DNA of 33,719 nucleotides from Actinomycetes bacterium (GTDB taxonomy: Bacteria; Actinomycetota; Acidimicrobiia; Acidimicrobiales; JAAEMS01). Made by a program: the position numbers and the translations under genes. Under the pieces are notes generated by a model. That model did no database searches and was not told where the DNA came from. It saw only the letters and a program-made list of their open reading frames with translations. Of this stretch, positions 1-7,669 are shown piece after piece. Numbering within the stretch: position 1 is the stretch's first letter; every line of letters begins with the position of its first letter. The stretch is from the NCBI GenBank assembly GCA_024225275.1, contig JAAEMS010000025.1:1-33719 (forward strand), written 5' to 3'.

Positions 1-149
1 CCGCCGGACTGGACGAGATCCGCCTCTACACCCACGAGTCGATGACCGCGAACCTCGACTACTACCCGGCCCGCGGATTCACCGAGACCCACCGGGCCAC
101 CGAGGCCGGCTACGACCGCGTCTACTTCGCCCGGGTCGTGCCGAGCTGA
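1..149 (+). CDS. GNAT-family N-acetyltransferase, C-terminal end (5' truncated by window)
   Basis: The frame is open from the first bases (codons begin at base 3) and ends at TGA 147-149. It encodes about 48 residues. The stretch LDEIRLYTHESM, then YYPARGFTET, then YDRVYFAR matches the end of the GNAT fold: the strand before the last helix, the 'Y-x-x-x-GF' segment, and a final strand ending in an arginine-rich tail. GNAT enzymes move an acetyl group from acetyl-CoA to an amine; the substrate cannot be told from this piece. Its 3' end overlaps the end of the convergent nucleotidyltransferase gene by 28 bp. The family call is fairly firm, and nothing more specific is possible. Confidence 0.75.
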   Translation, partial: AGLDEIRLYTHESMTANLDYYPARGFTETHRATEAGYDRVYFARVVPS

Positions 150-667
150 CGTACCCGCTCGACCCGTGGGTCCTCACCACCGAGGTGGAGGGTGAGCACT
201 CCGAGCACGGCCTCGACATCGAGTGACCCGGCGGCTGCCATCTCCTCGAGATCGGCCCAGTCCTTGGTGCGGTCGTAGAAGGCCTTGAACACGGCGAGGT
301 CGCGGCAGGCAAGGAAGGGCACGTCTTCGCCGCCGAAGGACTCGACCCGAGCCCGCCCGCCAACTGCTTCGTGGTAGTCGGTGGTGTTGAAGAAGACGTC
401 GACCGGAGTCTGGCCCCACCACAGCCGGGTCTGACCTTCGGCTTCGATCGCCAGGCGGTCCTTGTCGCTGACTTCGACAACCTCGGGGAGCGCGGCCCAC
501 ACCCGCTCGGCATCTCTCACCGGCAAGAACAGGTTCACGTCGATGTCGATGGTGGCCCGGGCCCGCTGGGTGCACCACGCCAGAGCCAGCGCGCCCCCGA
601 AGGCGTGAGGGATGTCGGCGGCCCCCAATACCCGGTGAAGGGCAACGATCCGCTCGATCAGGGTCAT
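122..667 (-). CDS. AbiEii-like nucleotidyltransferase (putative toxin of a TA pair)
   Basis: This 181-aa protein has the nucleotidyltransferase-fold signature: a GG at residues 24-25 (HAFGGALALA), then R-x-T-I-D-I-D with acidic residues D41 and D43, and a third candidate catalytic aspartate D90 in PVDVFF. Such proteins transfer nucleotides to RNA or protein; in AbiE-like systems the activity inhibits growth. The ATG overlaps the stop of the upstream XRE gene (ATGA, 664-667), so the two are translationally coupled. The order antitoxin-like regulator, then nucleotidyltransferase, fits a two-gene toxin-antitoxin or abortive-infection module. The toxin role is inference; a housekeeping nucleotidyltransferase remains possible. 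Confidence 0.72.
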   Translation of the reverse strand: MTLIERIVALHRVLGAADIPHAFGGALALAWCTQRARATIDIDVNLFLPVRDAERVWAALPEVVEVSDKDRLAIEAEGQTRLWWGQTPVDVFFNTTDYHEAVGGRARVESFGGEDVPFLACRDLAVFKAFYDRTKDWADLEEMAAAGSLDVEAVLGVLTLHLGGEDPRVERVRQLGTTRAK

Positions 668-978
668 CGCCCGGGGAAGACCGGGTAGTCGAGACGGGGG
701 GAGTGGCGAGCAGGAAACTCTTCGGCCAGTTCCAGCACCGCGGCGAGCTCCTCCCCTCGTTCGAGCCCGTCTTCGGTGCGGTGTCGGCGGTGGAGCTCTG
801 CGTCGAGTGAGAAACCGGCGGCCCGCACGATCCGGTTCACTGTGTCCACCGCGGGCACCACCCGTCCCTGCTCGTAGGCCGACAGGGTGGCGTGCGACGT
901 GCCGGCGCGGCCGGCCAGCTCACGAAGAGACAGACCGGCGGAGGCCCGGGCATGGGTGAGCGTGGTGGCGGCATCCAT
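664..978 (-). CDS. XRE-family HTH regulator (putative antitoxin)
   Basis: This 104-aa protein has a Cro/C1-type helix-turn-helix at about residues 16-56: LSLRELAGRAGTSHATLSAY, followed by EQG, then the terminal helix around VDTVNRIVRAAG. The acidic C-terminal tail (about 65-104) could contact the partner. The nucleotidyltransferase follows with a 4-bp overlap. A TACACT -10 box at 985-990 lies 6 nt before the ATG, so the mRNA is probably leaderless, and a 9-bp inverted repeat (994-1017) sits just upstream of the -10. This is a typical arrangement for autoregulation. The DNA-binding domain is clear; the antitoxin function is inferred from context. Confidence 0.8.
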   Translation of the reverse strand: MDAATTLTHARASAGLSLRELAGRAGTSHATLSAYEQGRVVPAVDTVNRIVRAAGFSLDAELHRRHRTEDGLERGEELAAVLELAEEFPARHSPRLDYPVFPGR

Positions 979-984
979 GGACCC

Positions 985-990
985 AGTGTA
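985..990 (-). promoter_or_regulatory. -10 box TACACT, leaderless start of the XRE gene
   Basis: On the minus strand TACACT is followed by 6 nt and then the ATG at 978, so transcription would start at or next to the start codon. No Shine-Dalgarno sequence is present, which fits a leaderless mRNA. Confidence 0.5.
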
Positions 991-993
991 TCC

Positions 994-1017
994 GCTGGTA
1001 TCGGATCAGATACCAGC
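994..1017. promoter_or_regulatory. Inverted-repeat operator upstream of the XRE/nucleotidyltransferase pair
   Basis: GCTGGTATC (994-1002) and GATACCAGC (1009-1017) are perfect 9-bp inverted arms separated by 6 bp. The site covers the position expected for the -35 region of the XRE promoter, so binding of the XRE protein would block RNA polymerase. Its inner half also overlaps the last codons and stop (1006-1008) of the EssC-like gene remnant. Confidence 0.7.
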
Positions 1018-1542
1018 AACCGGACGGAGTGACCAGGTGTGGGCATCGTGGGCAACACCCATGGGGACTCGGGCCAAGATCGGTTCGTCGGCAATGCCCA
1101 ATACGCCACACCCTGGCCGGGGGGTCGTGAGCCAGTCGGAGTCGAGGCGGCCCAGCCCGACGGCGTCGCCCTGGGAGGCCTGGGTCGGGGGACCGGCCAT
1201 CGCGATCGAGATCTGGGCGTCAGTGGCCAACACCGCCTCGAGCATGGAGCTGTCGTCGAGGTGCTGAGCGTCGTCCACCAGAATCAACACACGGTTGCCG
1301 GCTCGCCCGGCCCCAGCCAAGGGCGACCGCTTCGAGGCGGGGACGCAGAAGACTTCCCATCCGGCTGCTGCGGCCCATCGGCCCATCGCCCCGAGCGCGG
1401 TGGACCGCCCCGAACGGCGAGGCCCGGCAATCGCGAAGAAGGGGCCACCCTCATCGGGATCGAAGGGCAGGAGCGCGCCGGTCTCGGCGTCGACGCCAAC
1501 CGGGATCAGCCCCCGGGAATCGACTCGGGGGCATCCGCCCAC
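1006..1542 (-). pseudogene. EssC/FtsK-like ATPase, fragment 4: C-terminal third ATPase domain
   Basis: This frame continues the EssC-like protein. Real homology starts at about 1510 (LIPVGVDAETGALLPFD). It has a P-loop GPRRSGRSTAL and a Walker B strand VLILVDDAQHL, as expected of the last ATPase module of EssC-like proteins. The module ends at TGA 1006-1008. The preceding fragment is in a different frame, and the join lies in a run of five C (1511-1515, G on the coding strand), where one added base would restore the frame. Both nucleotide-binding motifs of this module look intact even though the gene is broken upstream. Confidence 0.6.
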
Positions 1543-2024
1543 CCGAGCGGGCGCGGCACCTCGCGGAACTGGTGCGGTGGTCGGGCGAGCGAGTGGGCCG
1601 GATACACGGCAGTCAGCTCCCCGGCCAGATGGAGCAGGGTGCCGGTCTCGGTGTCGACGGCCCGGCCGGGTGATCCCAGTTCGGTCAGAAGGGCGCGGGG
1701 TACGCCGAGGACCGCATCGGGCTCCCCGGGGTGAAGAACCAGACGCCGCTCGGTGTTCATACCGAGCCGGTGGTTGAGGATGTTGGGCAGCCCGGCCAGG
1801 ACGATCTGCACGTCCGCTCCGCCGCTCTCGGCCAGCAGAGCCAGGAGTGGGGCGAGAAGGGGGCTGGTCGATGCCTCGCCGTGCAGCACAAGCCGGTCGG
1901 CCCCCGAAACAACCAACATGATCCGGGGCCGGGAAGCCTTGGGTTGGGATCGGCAGGCCGCCACCCCAATGGCGGTGGTGCTCTTCCCTCCGGCGCTGAC
2001 GGCGAGTAGCTCGTCGAGGCTCAC
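1506..2024 (-). pseudogene. EssC/FtsK-like ATPase, fragment 3: degenerate middle ATPase domain
   Basis: The fragment starts after an in-frame TAG (2025-2027). On the other side of that stop the same frame reads the family-typical linker ending PWPSSLPG, and directly after it VSLDELL, so the TAG is a nonsense change inside one gene. The segment RPRIMLVVSGADRL resembles the late strand of an FtsK domain, and AVDTETGTLLHLAGE resembles its end. The P-loop, Walker B and about 100 residues expected before them are not visible, so this domain looks internally deleted. It ends at TGA 1506-1508, where fragment 4 takes over in another frame. Confidence 0.55.
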
Positions 2025-2139
2025 CTAGCCGGGCAACGAGGATGGCCAGGGGACCGCCGAACCCTGCCAGCCGTCGAGCCGGACTGCTTCATCCAGGGCC
2101 TGAATGATCGACCACATGTCGGTCTGCTCGACCGGAACG

Positions 2140-3102
2140 TCATCGGCCCCCCCCGGCCGGGCTCAGCGAGGCCAGAGCCGGGAAGGGTGCGGGACGTACG
2201 GATACCGGTGTCGATCCGGCCATGAGGTCGCGTCGCCGACCGGCCACCCGTGCGGTCTGGAACTCGATCAGGTCGCGGCCGTGGAAGCGGGCGTAGGCCC
2301 GACCCTTGTGGGAGTCGAGAATCGACGCCGCGGCCGGAGACCCCAGCACCATCTTCGAGTCGGTCGGGGTCTGGACTCGGAGGCTGATACGGAGGGCGGC
2401 ATTGGCCTCGACCTGGGTAGGCAGCTGACCTTGGAAGGTCTGGGTCACGAGGAGGAGGTGCACCCCAAGGGCCCGTCCGATCCGCGTGACCGACTGGAGG
2501 TTCTTCAGGTGCTGACGCCCCCCGTCACTGACGAGCAGTCGCGGGACTGGGGGCAGGCTCGGATCGGTGAGCCGGGCTGCCCGGTAGGCATCGATGTTGG
2601 CGGCCCCGACCGAAGAGAGCAGGCCCTGACGACGGCGCTGTTCGGCGTCGAGTAGTCGCACGGTGCGGGCAAACCGGTCCTCGTCGAGGTTGGTGGCGAC
2701 ATCGATCACGTGAGGTAGCAGCCGGGAGTGCTCGTGGTCGACGCCGCCCTTGAAGTCGACGATGACGATCGAGAGATCATCGGGATGGTTCTCGAGGCAG
2801 AGCGACACGAAGAGGGTCTTGAGGAATTCGGTCTTGCCCGACCCCGAGGTTCCCCCGATGAGGCCGTGGGGTCCGTGCTCGGCGATGTCGATGGTCATGG
2901 GTGAGTCGCAAGCCTGACCCACCACAGCGCTGGTGCTGGGTGATTGACACCGCCACCGGTCGAGCACCGAAGGACCATCCACCCCGGCTAGGTCGATGAA
3001 GTCGACGAGGTGGGCCGACCCAGGCGTTCCTGCCTGGCCGCCGGTCGCAGTGGTGCCAGCCGCCGGGCGGCCTCGTCGGCAACGGCAGGAGTCATCTCGC
3101 AC
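2140..3102 (-). pseudogene. EssC/FtsK-like ATPase, fragment 2: first FtsK motor domain without Walker B
   Basis: Homology begins near 3020 (AHLVDFIDLAGVDG) and runs through HGPHGLIGG, the P-loop GTSGSGKTEFL, IVDFKGGVDHE and LPHVIDVATNLDEDR, RIGRALGVHLLLVTQ, and FQTARV. This is the order of an EssC-type FtsK/SpoIIIE domain, which powers protein export in type VII-like systems. The segment PRLLV runs straight into SDGGRQHL at about 2529. The family has a Walker B 'VDEF' and roughly ten residues there, so the catalytic acid is missing. The frame leaves homology at a run of eight C (2147-2154). Family assignment is firm; activity is unlikely. Confidence 0.65.
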
Positions 3103-4733
3103 GGGACCAGCCCTTCGACCAGGGGCTGGTCGCGGCTCTCGAACCTCGAGCCAGCCACCGGATCGCCGATGGCGAGGGTCCCGCTCGCCCCTTCCGGAAC
3201 GGTGATCTCGTCGATGGTGATGCCGACCACCGCATGGGGCGGTCCTCGGTCGAGAAGATCGGCCAGCTCGGCTGGACCCAGTAGGTCGGTGCCGTCGATG
3301 ACCACGATGTGGACGGGAAGGGTTCGGGTCTCACCTCGGCCCAGTTCGGCCCGGGAGTCGGTGACCTGCTTCAGCTCCTTGACCAGGCGGGAGCGGTCGG
3401 GGCCGCTCGAGGCCAAGCGGTTGGCGTGGCTGCCCCAGTGGGTGTGGGGCAGCCACCGGGCAAAGTCCCACTCGCTTCCAGCACGGTCGGCCGTGAGAAC
3501 CCAGACCTTCACATCGGTCGGTGAGTGGTGGGTACCGAGATCGATCAGCATCGACCGGACCGCGGCTCGCGCTCGGTGGACGGGCCCGGTGACAGCCAGC
3601 GAACCGGTACCCAGGAGCGGGAAGCCGAGGGGAACTCCCCACAGGCGGGCCGGGGTCTCCCCGATGGGGCTCGACTCGGGAGAGATCGTCGAGGCCAAGC
3701 GGCCATAGGCAATCGTGACCTCACCGAAGTCGGGGTAGTCAGGCAGTCGCTCCCATACCCTGCGATGTCGGACACGGGCATGCCATGCGGCGATGCCTCC
3801 ACCCGAGGTTTGGTGCCGGCGTCGCATCTTCTCGGCCCGGCGGGCGTCGGCCAGCCGAGTCCAGTAGTCGGCGAGGTCAGCCTCGTACCGCCGCGTCTGC
3901 TCGACTTCGGCCCGATCGCGGGCCTGGCGCCGACGGAATATGTCGATGGTCATCACCAACGGGGTGACGGCGATGATCACGAGGAAGATCCATCGGCCGG
4001 TCATGGCCGCGAAGCCCGCACCCGTGATCAGGGGGAGCAGAGCCCGCCACCACGCCAGCCTGAACACCATTGGGTTCTCCGCCGGCTTCTGGGGCGGTGA
4101 TCCGGGGTCGGGGAGGGGGTCGAGGTCGCGCAGGATCGCCCGGTCGCCGTCTTCGACGACCACGACCGCCAGCAACGATGAGCCGACCTCCAGGTGACTG
4201 CCGATCGTGATGAGGAATGGTTCGGTCACCGGGCCGCCCTCGCATACCGTGCCGTTCGTCGACCCGAGGTCAGCGACCGTCAGACCGTCTTTCGACAGCT
4301 CGATGACACAGTGACGTAATGACAGGAGCGGATCATCGATGCGGAGCTCGGCCCCGGAGCCCCGGCCCACCACCACTGGGCGGCCGGTGACCAGAGGAAT
4401 CAGTAGCCCTGACTCAGGGCCCGCCACCACGACGACCGCGTAGCCATTGGGAATGTCGTCGGAACCGACGGCCGGCTCGCCACCGGTGGTCAGCTGCGAC
4501 CCGTGAACGATTCCCAGCTCACCAAGGGTGGCGACCGAGTCGAGTGCTCTTCCGTCCACCCGAACACCAGCCCCGGCGAATCCCGCAGCCCGAAGCTCTG
4601 TCGCCAGCGCGTCGGTCAGGGTGGCGTCGGTTCCTTCGAACGATTCTCGGATGGCCAGCAGGGCCTGCGCTACCGCGTCGAGACCCTCGAGGCCGGCCAA
4701 CCAGCTCGGAACGACGTGGAGGAGATTGTCCAT
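2988..4733 (-). CDS. EssC/FtsK-like protein, N-terminal part: ubiquitin-like region, FHA, two TM
   Basis: The ATG at 4733 is the chosen start: it lies 22 bp after the upstream FHA-HTH gene, and the sequence before it does not look coding in this frame. Residues 1-95 may be a small ubiquitin-like fold (ends 'VDGRALDSVATLGELGIVHG'). Residues about 100-192 are an FHA domain (VVVGRGSG, LSLRHC, DLGSTNGT). Two membrane segments lie at about 228-243 and 248-265. A cytoplasmic region then resembles the degenerate first domain of EssC, ending RRLAPLRP. The frame is lost near 3018-3023, where one extra base would join it to the motor domain. Most likely this is the start of one broken gene; an FHA membrane protein working alone is possible. 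Confidence 0.65.
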   Translation of the reverse strand: MDNLLHVVPSWLAGLEGLDAVAQALLAIRESFEGTDATLTDALATELRAAGFAGAGVRVDGRALDSVATLGELGIVHGSQLTTGGEPAVGSDDIPNGYAVVVVAGPESGLLIPLVTGRPVVVGRGSGAELRIDDPLLSLRHCVIELSKDGLTVADLGSTNGTVCEGGPVTEPFLITIGSHLEVGSSLLAVVVVEDGDRAILRDLDPLPDPGSPPQKPAENPMVFRLAWWRALLPLITGAGFAAMTGRWIFLVIIAVTPLVMTIDIFRRRQARDRAEVEQTRRYEADLADYWTRLADARRAEKMRRRHQTSGGGIAAWHARVRHRRVWERLPDYPDFGEVTIAYGRLASTISPESSPIGETPARLWGVPLGFPLLGTGSLAVTGPVHRARAAVRSMLIDLGTHHSPTDVKVWVLTADRAGSEWDFARWLPHTHWGSHANRLASSGPDRSRLVKELKQVTDSRAELGRGETRTLPVHIVVIDGTDLLGPAELADLLDRGPPHAVVGITIDEITVPEGASGTLAIGDPVAGSRFESRDQPLVEGLVPCEMTPAVADEAARRLAPLRPAARQERLGRPTSSTSST

Positions 4734-4755
4734 GCCCCCGAAGGTACGAAGGGGG

Positions 4756-5484
4756 CTACGAACCGTCGATGGGGACCACTCCCCGGTCGATAACCCTGAG
4801 GTCTTCGGGGTTGACGACGCCGGTTGTGATCGCGTGTTCGACGAGGCGAAGACGGCGATCGCGGGCCAGCTCGCCGGCTGAGCCGTGCAAGCCGGCCACG
4901 CCGGCCCGGGCCAGCTTGGCGCACAGGGCATCGAGCTTGCGGTTGAACTTCGACCGGCTCCACGCCAACCGCGCGGCCACTGCCTTGTTGGTGGGCAGGG
5001 CGGCCTGACTACCCGGCTCGAGCAGGCGGGGTTCAGCCAGTGCCACCAATAGCTCGAGCTGTTCGGGCGTCAGCGGCACCCGAGAAACGGTGACGGTCGG
5101 ACCGGCGCTGTCGTCGGGCCGCGGCTCGGGTTCGGGCCTGGTCTCGACCTCGAGGGCGGGGATGAATACCTCGATCTCGTATCGGGCGGCCCCGGCTTCG
5201 AAGCGGACACTCACCTCCGGGAACGTGATGGCCATGCCCGAGCCCGGAGCGATCCTCGAATAGGACGAACCGGCCGCATCGGTGACGGCCAGTGCGCTGC
5301 TTCGGCCCGTGTTGGTCAGCCACCACATGTCGCGGACCACCGAGAAGCGGCCGAGGACCCGATGGAGGTAGGGGTTGTCGTCGATGACGAGGTCGGCTGA
5401 CCGCCCAAAGGTGAGCTCGGCGTGGGGTGGTACCAAGATCTCCTCGCCCACGAACTCCACGCGAAGGGCTCCGGGGTCAGACAC
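4756..5484 (-). CDS. FHA domain protein with C-terminal winged-helix-like domain
   Basis: The start is GTG 5484, preceded by AAGGAA and overlapping the stop of the upstream FHA gene by 8 bp; this gives 242 aa. Residues about 10-100 form an FHA-like fold (LTFGRSADLVIDD, then PYLHRVLGRF), but the usual S-x-x-H and N-G residues are not well kept. A proline/glutamate linker follows. Residues about 130-242 contain TPEQLELLVALAEP, NKAVAARLAWSRSKFNRKLD and RRLRLVEHAI, which read as a winged helix with a DNA-recognition-like helix. It may couple phosphothreonine reading to DNA or to another partner. The FHA call is firm; DNA binding is inference. Confidence 0.7.
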   Translation of the reverse strand: MSDPGALRVEFVGEEILVPPHAELTFGRSADLVIDDNPYLHRVLGRFSVVRDMWWLTNTGRSSALAVTDAAGSSYSRIAPGSGMAITFPEVSVRFEAGAARYEIEVFIPALEVETRPEPEPRPDDSAGPTVTVSRVPLTPEQLELLVALAEPRLLEPGSQAALPTNKAVAARLAWSRSKFNRKLDALCAKLARAGVAGLHGSAGELARDRRLRLVEHAITTGVVNPEDLRVIDRGVVPIDGS

Positions 5485-6421
5485 GGTGTGTTCCTTCGCT
5501 GGCCTCGAGACGGAACCAGGTCGGGCCACCCAGGAAGACCTGGGCCCCGGAGTCAAGCTCCTGGGGGATCCAGGGTTGGAGCCGGAAGGGGTTGGCCCCC
5601 TCGTACGGTACGACGGCCGTGCCGTTGTCGGTCCCGCAATCGGTCACGGTCGTGCCGGGGCCGCTGACGTCCACCACCACGTGGGTTCGAGACGTCGATG
5701 AGGAGCCGTGGTTGATCTCGACAGCCTCCCCTGAGAAGCGGGCCGATTCGGCGTTGGGCTGACGACCGACGACAACGGTCCCGGCCAGCAGGATCCTGCG
5801 GTCGTCGTCGAACACCAGGGTGGGTACCGAGGGCAGGGTGTCGACAGTGGGTTCAGATGGTTCGCACTCGAGCCGCGCCGTGGCCCCGTCCATGGCCGCC
5901 CGCAGGGCCGCCAAACCGGTCTCGCGGGCTTCGGCGGTCGGCTCGGGTTCGTGTCGGGTCTCGATCGTCGCGGACTGCAGCTTCAGACGGAACCCACCGG
6001 CCGGCACCGCGCCGCCGTCAAGGTGTGATCCGGAGGTCTGCGGCTCGTCCCCAACCGAAATGGTGATCTCGTCGGGCCGCACCCGCACCCGATGCTCGAC
6101 CCAGGTGCTCGATCCGGCCCCAGTGAGAAGGGGCAGGGTCGGGAGGTCGGTGGTGACAGCCAGATCGCCCAGCACCATCACCTCGATCGTCGTGCTCCAG
6201 TCGACCAGGGCGAAGCACCGACCATCGATCCCGTGGGCGGCCAACCACGTCTCCGCCGCGACCAGCACACCGTTGGGTTCGGCTTCGAGGAATGAGGTAA
6301 TCAATCCCTCGGTGTCGGCCGACTCGGCCGGATCGGGGGTGGGTAGGAACATGGCGGCCTGGGGGCGGCGGGCCAGAAGCCCGGAGCCGGTGGCCACTTC
6401 GAGGTGTGGAGTGGAAGTCAT
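5477..6421 (-). CDS. FHA domain protein with N-terminal domain of unknown function
   Basis: This 314-aa protein has a C-terminal FHA domain (about residues 200-310): VVVGRQPNAE, then SSTSRTHVVVD, then DCGTDNGTAVV, with the arginine, S-R-x-H and N-G positions that bind phosphothreonine. The first 190 residues are mainly beta-rich and I do not recognise them. The start ATG overlaps the PP2C stop (ATGA, 6418-6421). In the family context it is a likely substrate or reader of the cluster's Ser/Thr kinase. No membrane segment or signal peptide is seen, so it is cytoplasmic. Confidence 0.8.
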   Translation of the reverse strand: MTSTPHLEVATGSGLLARRPQAAMFLPTPDPAESADTEGLITSFLEAEPNGVLVAAETWLAAHGIDGRCFALVDWSTTIEVMVLGDLAVTTDLPTLPLLTGAGSSTWVEHRVRVRPDEITISVGDEPQTSGSHLDGGAVPAGGFRLKLQSATIETRHEPEPTAEARETGLAALRAAMDGATARLECEPSEPTVDTLPSVPTLVFDDDRRILLAGTVVVGRQPNAESARFSGEAVEINHGSSSTSRTHVVVDVSGPGTTVTDCGTDNGTAVVPYEGANPFRLQPWIPQELDSGAQVFLGGPTWFRLEASEGTHRV

Positions 6422-7221
6422 GGTCGTTCTCTTCCTTCGATCGGCCGAACCTCATCGAAATCGACGACCAGAGCCGTTCGATCGTCGACGGAATCGGCGG
6501 CCTCAGCGCTCTGGACCAGGGCGCGGGCCGCATCGTCAGGACTCGAGGTCTGGGCCACGACCGCCAGTTCGCAGGCGTCCAGCACGGCGTGGACGCCATC
6601 AGTGGTCAGGATGAACCGATCCCCCGGTCGGGCCGATACGGCCAGGGCGGTGTCGCGGAGCCGGTCAGGTCCCGCTCCGACGAACGCGGTCAGAGCATCG
6701 AGTCGCCAGGCCGCCGGTCGTTCGCCGGTGGTCAGATCGATCTCGAGGTCACCCGAGATCGAGTGGTCGCGGGTCAGGGTGGTGAGACGGCCGTCGCGGA
6801 GGCGGTGGATGCGTGAGTCGCCGAGATGGCTGATGACGGCATGGCCCTCGTAGGCCACCAGGCCGGCGATGGTGGTTCCAGCCTCACCGACCTGAGAGTC
6901 CATGGCGACGCGAGCCACCCGGGCGTCGGCCGCACTCAGCGCGTCCCGCCAGTCGTTGATCTCGGGCGCGTCCGGTCGGCCGGCCACCTCGTCGAGCGCG
7001 GCGCGGGCGGCATGGTCACCAGCCCCCAGCCCGCCCATTCCGTCGGCGATCAGGAAGAGGCAGTCGTCGACCACCCGCCAGGCGTCCTGGTTGGTGCCGC
7101 GTCGGCCCGGCTGGGTGCTCACCGCCCACCGGGTCGTGGCTCGCCGTGGGGTCAGGGGTCTGGCCACATCGAGGATGTCGAGGCCCTCGTTCGGTTCGGT
7201 GGTGGCTTCCGTCCCGCTCAC
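6418..7221 (-). CDS. prpC: PP2C-family Ser/Thr protein phosphatase
   Basis: This 267-aa protein carries the PPM/PP2C motifs in order: RGTNQDAW (D46), IADGMGG (D60, G61), TTIAG (116-120), HLGDSRIHR (132-140), LTTDGV (D208) and DDRTALVV (about 246). These aspartates bind the two metal ions that drive hydrolysis of phosphoserine/threonine. It should reverse the action of the receptor kinase encoded at 18367. The gene follows the small membrane protein by 1 bp and overlaps the FHA gene by 4 bp. The last motif has D-D rather than the usual D-N, a mild variation. The symbol follows the PFNA-cluster naming. Confidence 0.9.
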   Translation of the reverse strand: MSGTEATTEPNEGLDILDVARPLTPRRATTRWAVSTQPGRRGTNQDAWRVVDDCLFLIADGMGGLGAGDHAARAALDEVAGRPDAPEINDWRDALSAADARVARVAMDSQVGEAGTTIAGLVAYEGHAVISHLGDSRIHRLRDGRLTTLTRDHSISGDLEIDLTTGERPAAWRLDALTAFVGAGPDRLRDTALAVSARPGDRFILTTDGVHAVLDACELAVVAQTSSPDDAARALVQSAEAADSVDDRTALVVDFDEVRPIEGRERP

Positions 7222-7222
7222 C

Positions 7223-7669
7223 TCACCCTCCCAACTGGGAGTCGTCGTCGGCCTGCGTTTCGCCGTTGGGGGCGTCGACGGCCGGAGGCGTTGAGCCGCC
7301 TTCGGTCAGGACCCACACCAAGGCTCCACCGAGCAGGGCTCCGGCCACTCCGATCGCGACCATCAGTGCGAGAGGCTTCCCTCGGTGATCGGGTGGCGTG
7401 GGAACGGGCGTGTCAGCCGCTCCAGCGAGGCGACCGGGGGGCCGCCAGTTGAGATCGTCCGGGTCCCGCCAGACGTCTTCGGCGCTGGGGGGCGGCAGAT
7501 GTTTGCGGGGCTGGGTCGCAGCTTCGACCGGCGATTCCACGGGGGCCGGAGTCACTGGAGGTCGCCAGACCGCCGCCTCAGGCTCGGCCTTGTCCTGGGA
7601 CACCCAGGCCTGGACCTCGGCGAGGAGATCCTCGCTGGCCCCGACAGTCCTCTGATCGTCTTTGCTCAT
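7223..7669 (-). CDS. Small proline-rich single-pass membrane protein
   Basis: This 148-aa protein has a cytoplasmic, proline/glutamate-rich first part (about 1-95), a basic boundary HRGK, a membrane segment at about 98-120 (LALMVAIGVAGALLGGALVW) and a short acidic outer tail. I do not recognise a family. It overlaps the transglutaminase stop by 4 bp and lies 1 bp before the phosphatase, so it is made with them. The short tail outside and long tail inside suggest an adaptor. Coding status is well supported by context, codon use and spacing. Confidence 0.7.
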   Translation of the reverse strand: MSKDDQRTVGASEDLLAEVQAWVSQDKAEPEAAVWRPPVTPAPVESPVEAATQPRKHLPPPSAEDVWRDPDDLNWRPPGRLAGAADTPVPTPPDHRGKPLALMVAIGVAGALLGGALVWVLTEGGSTPPAVDAPNGETQADDDSQLGG

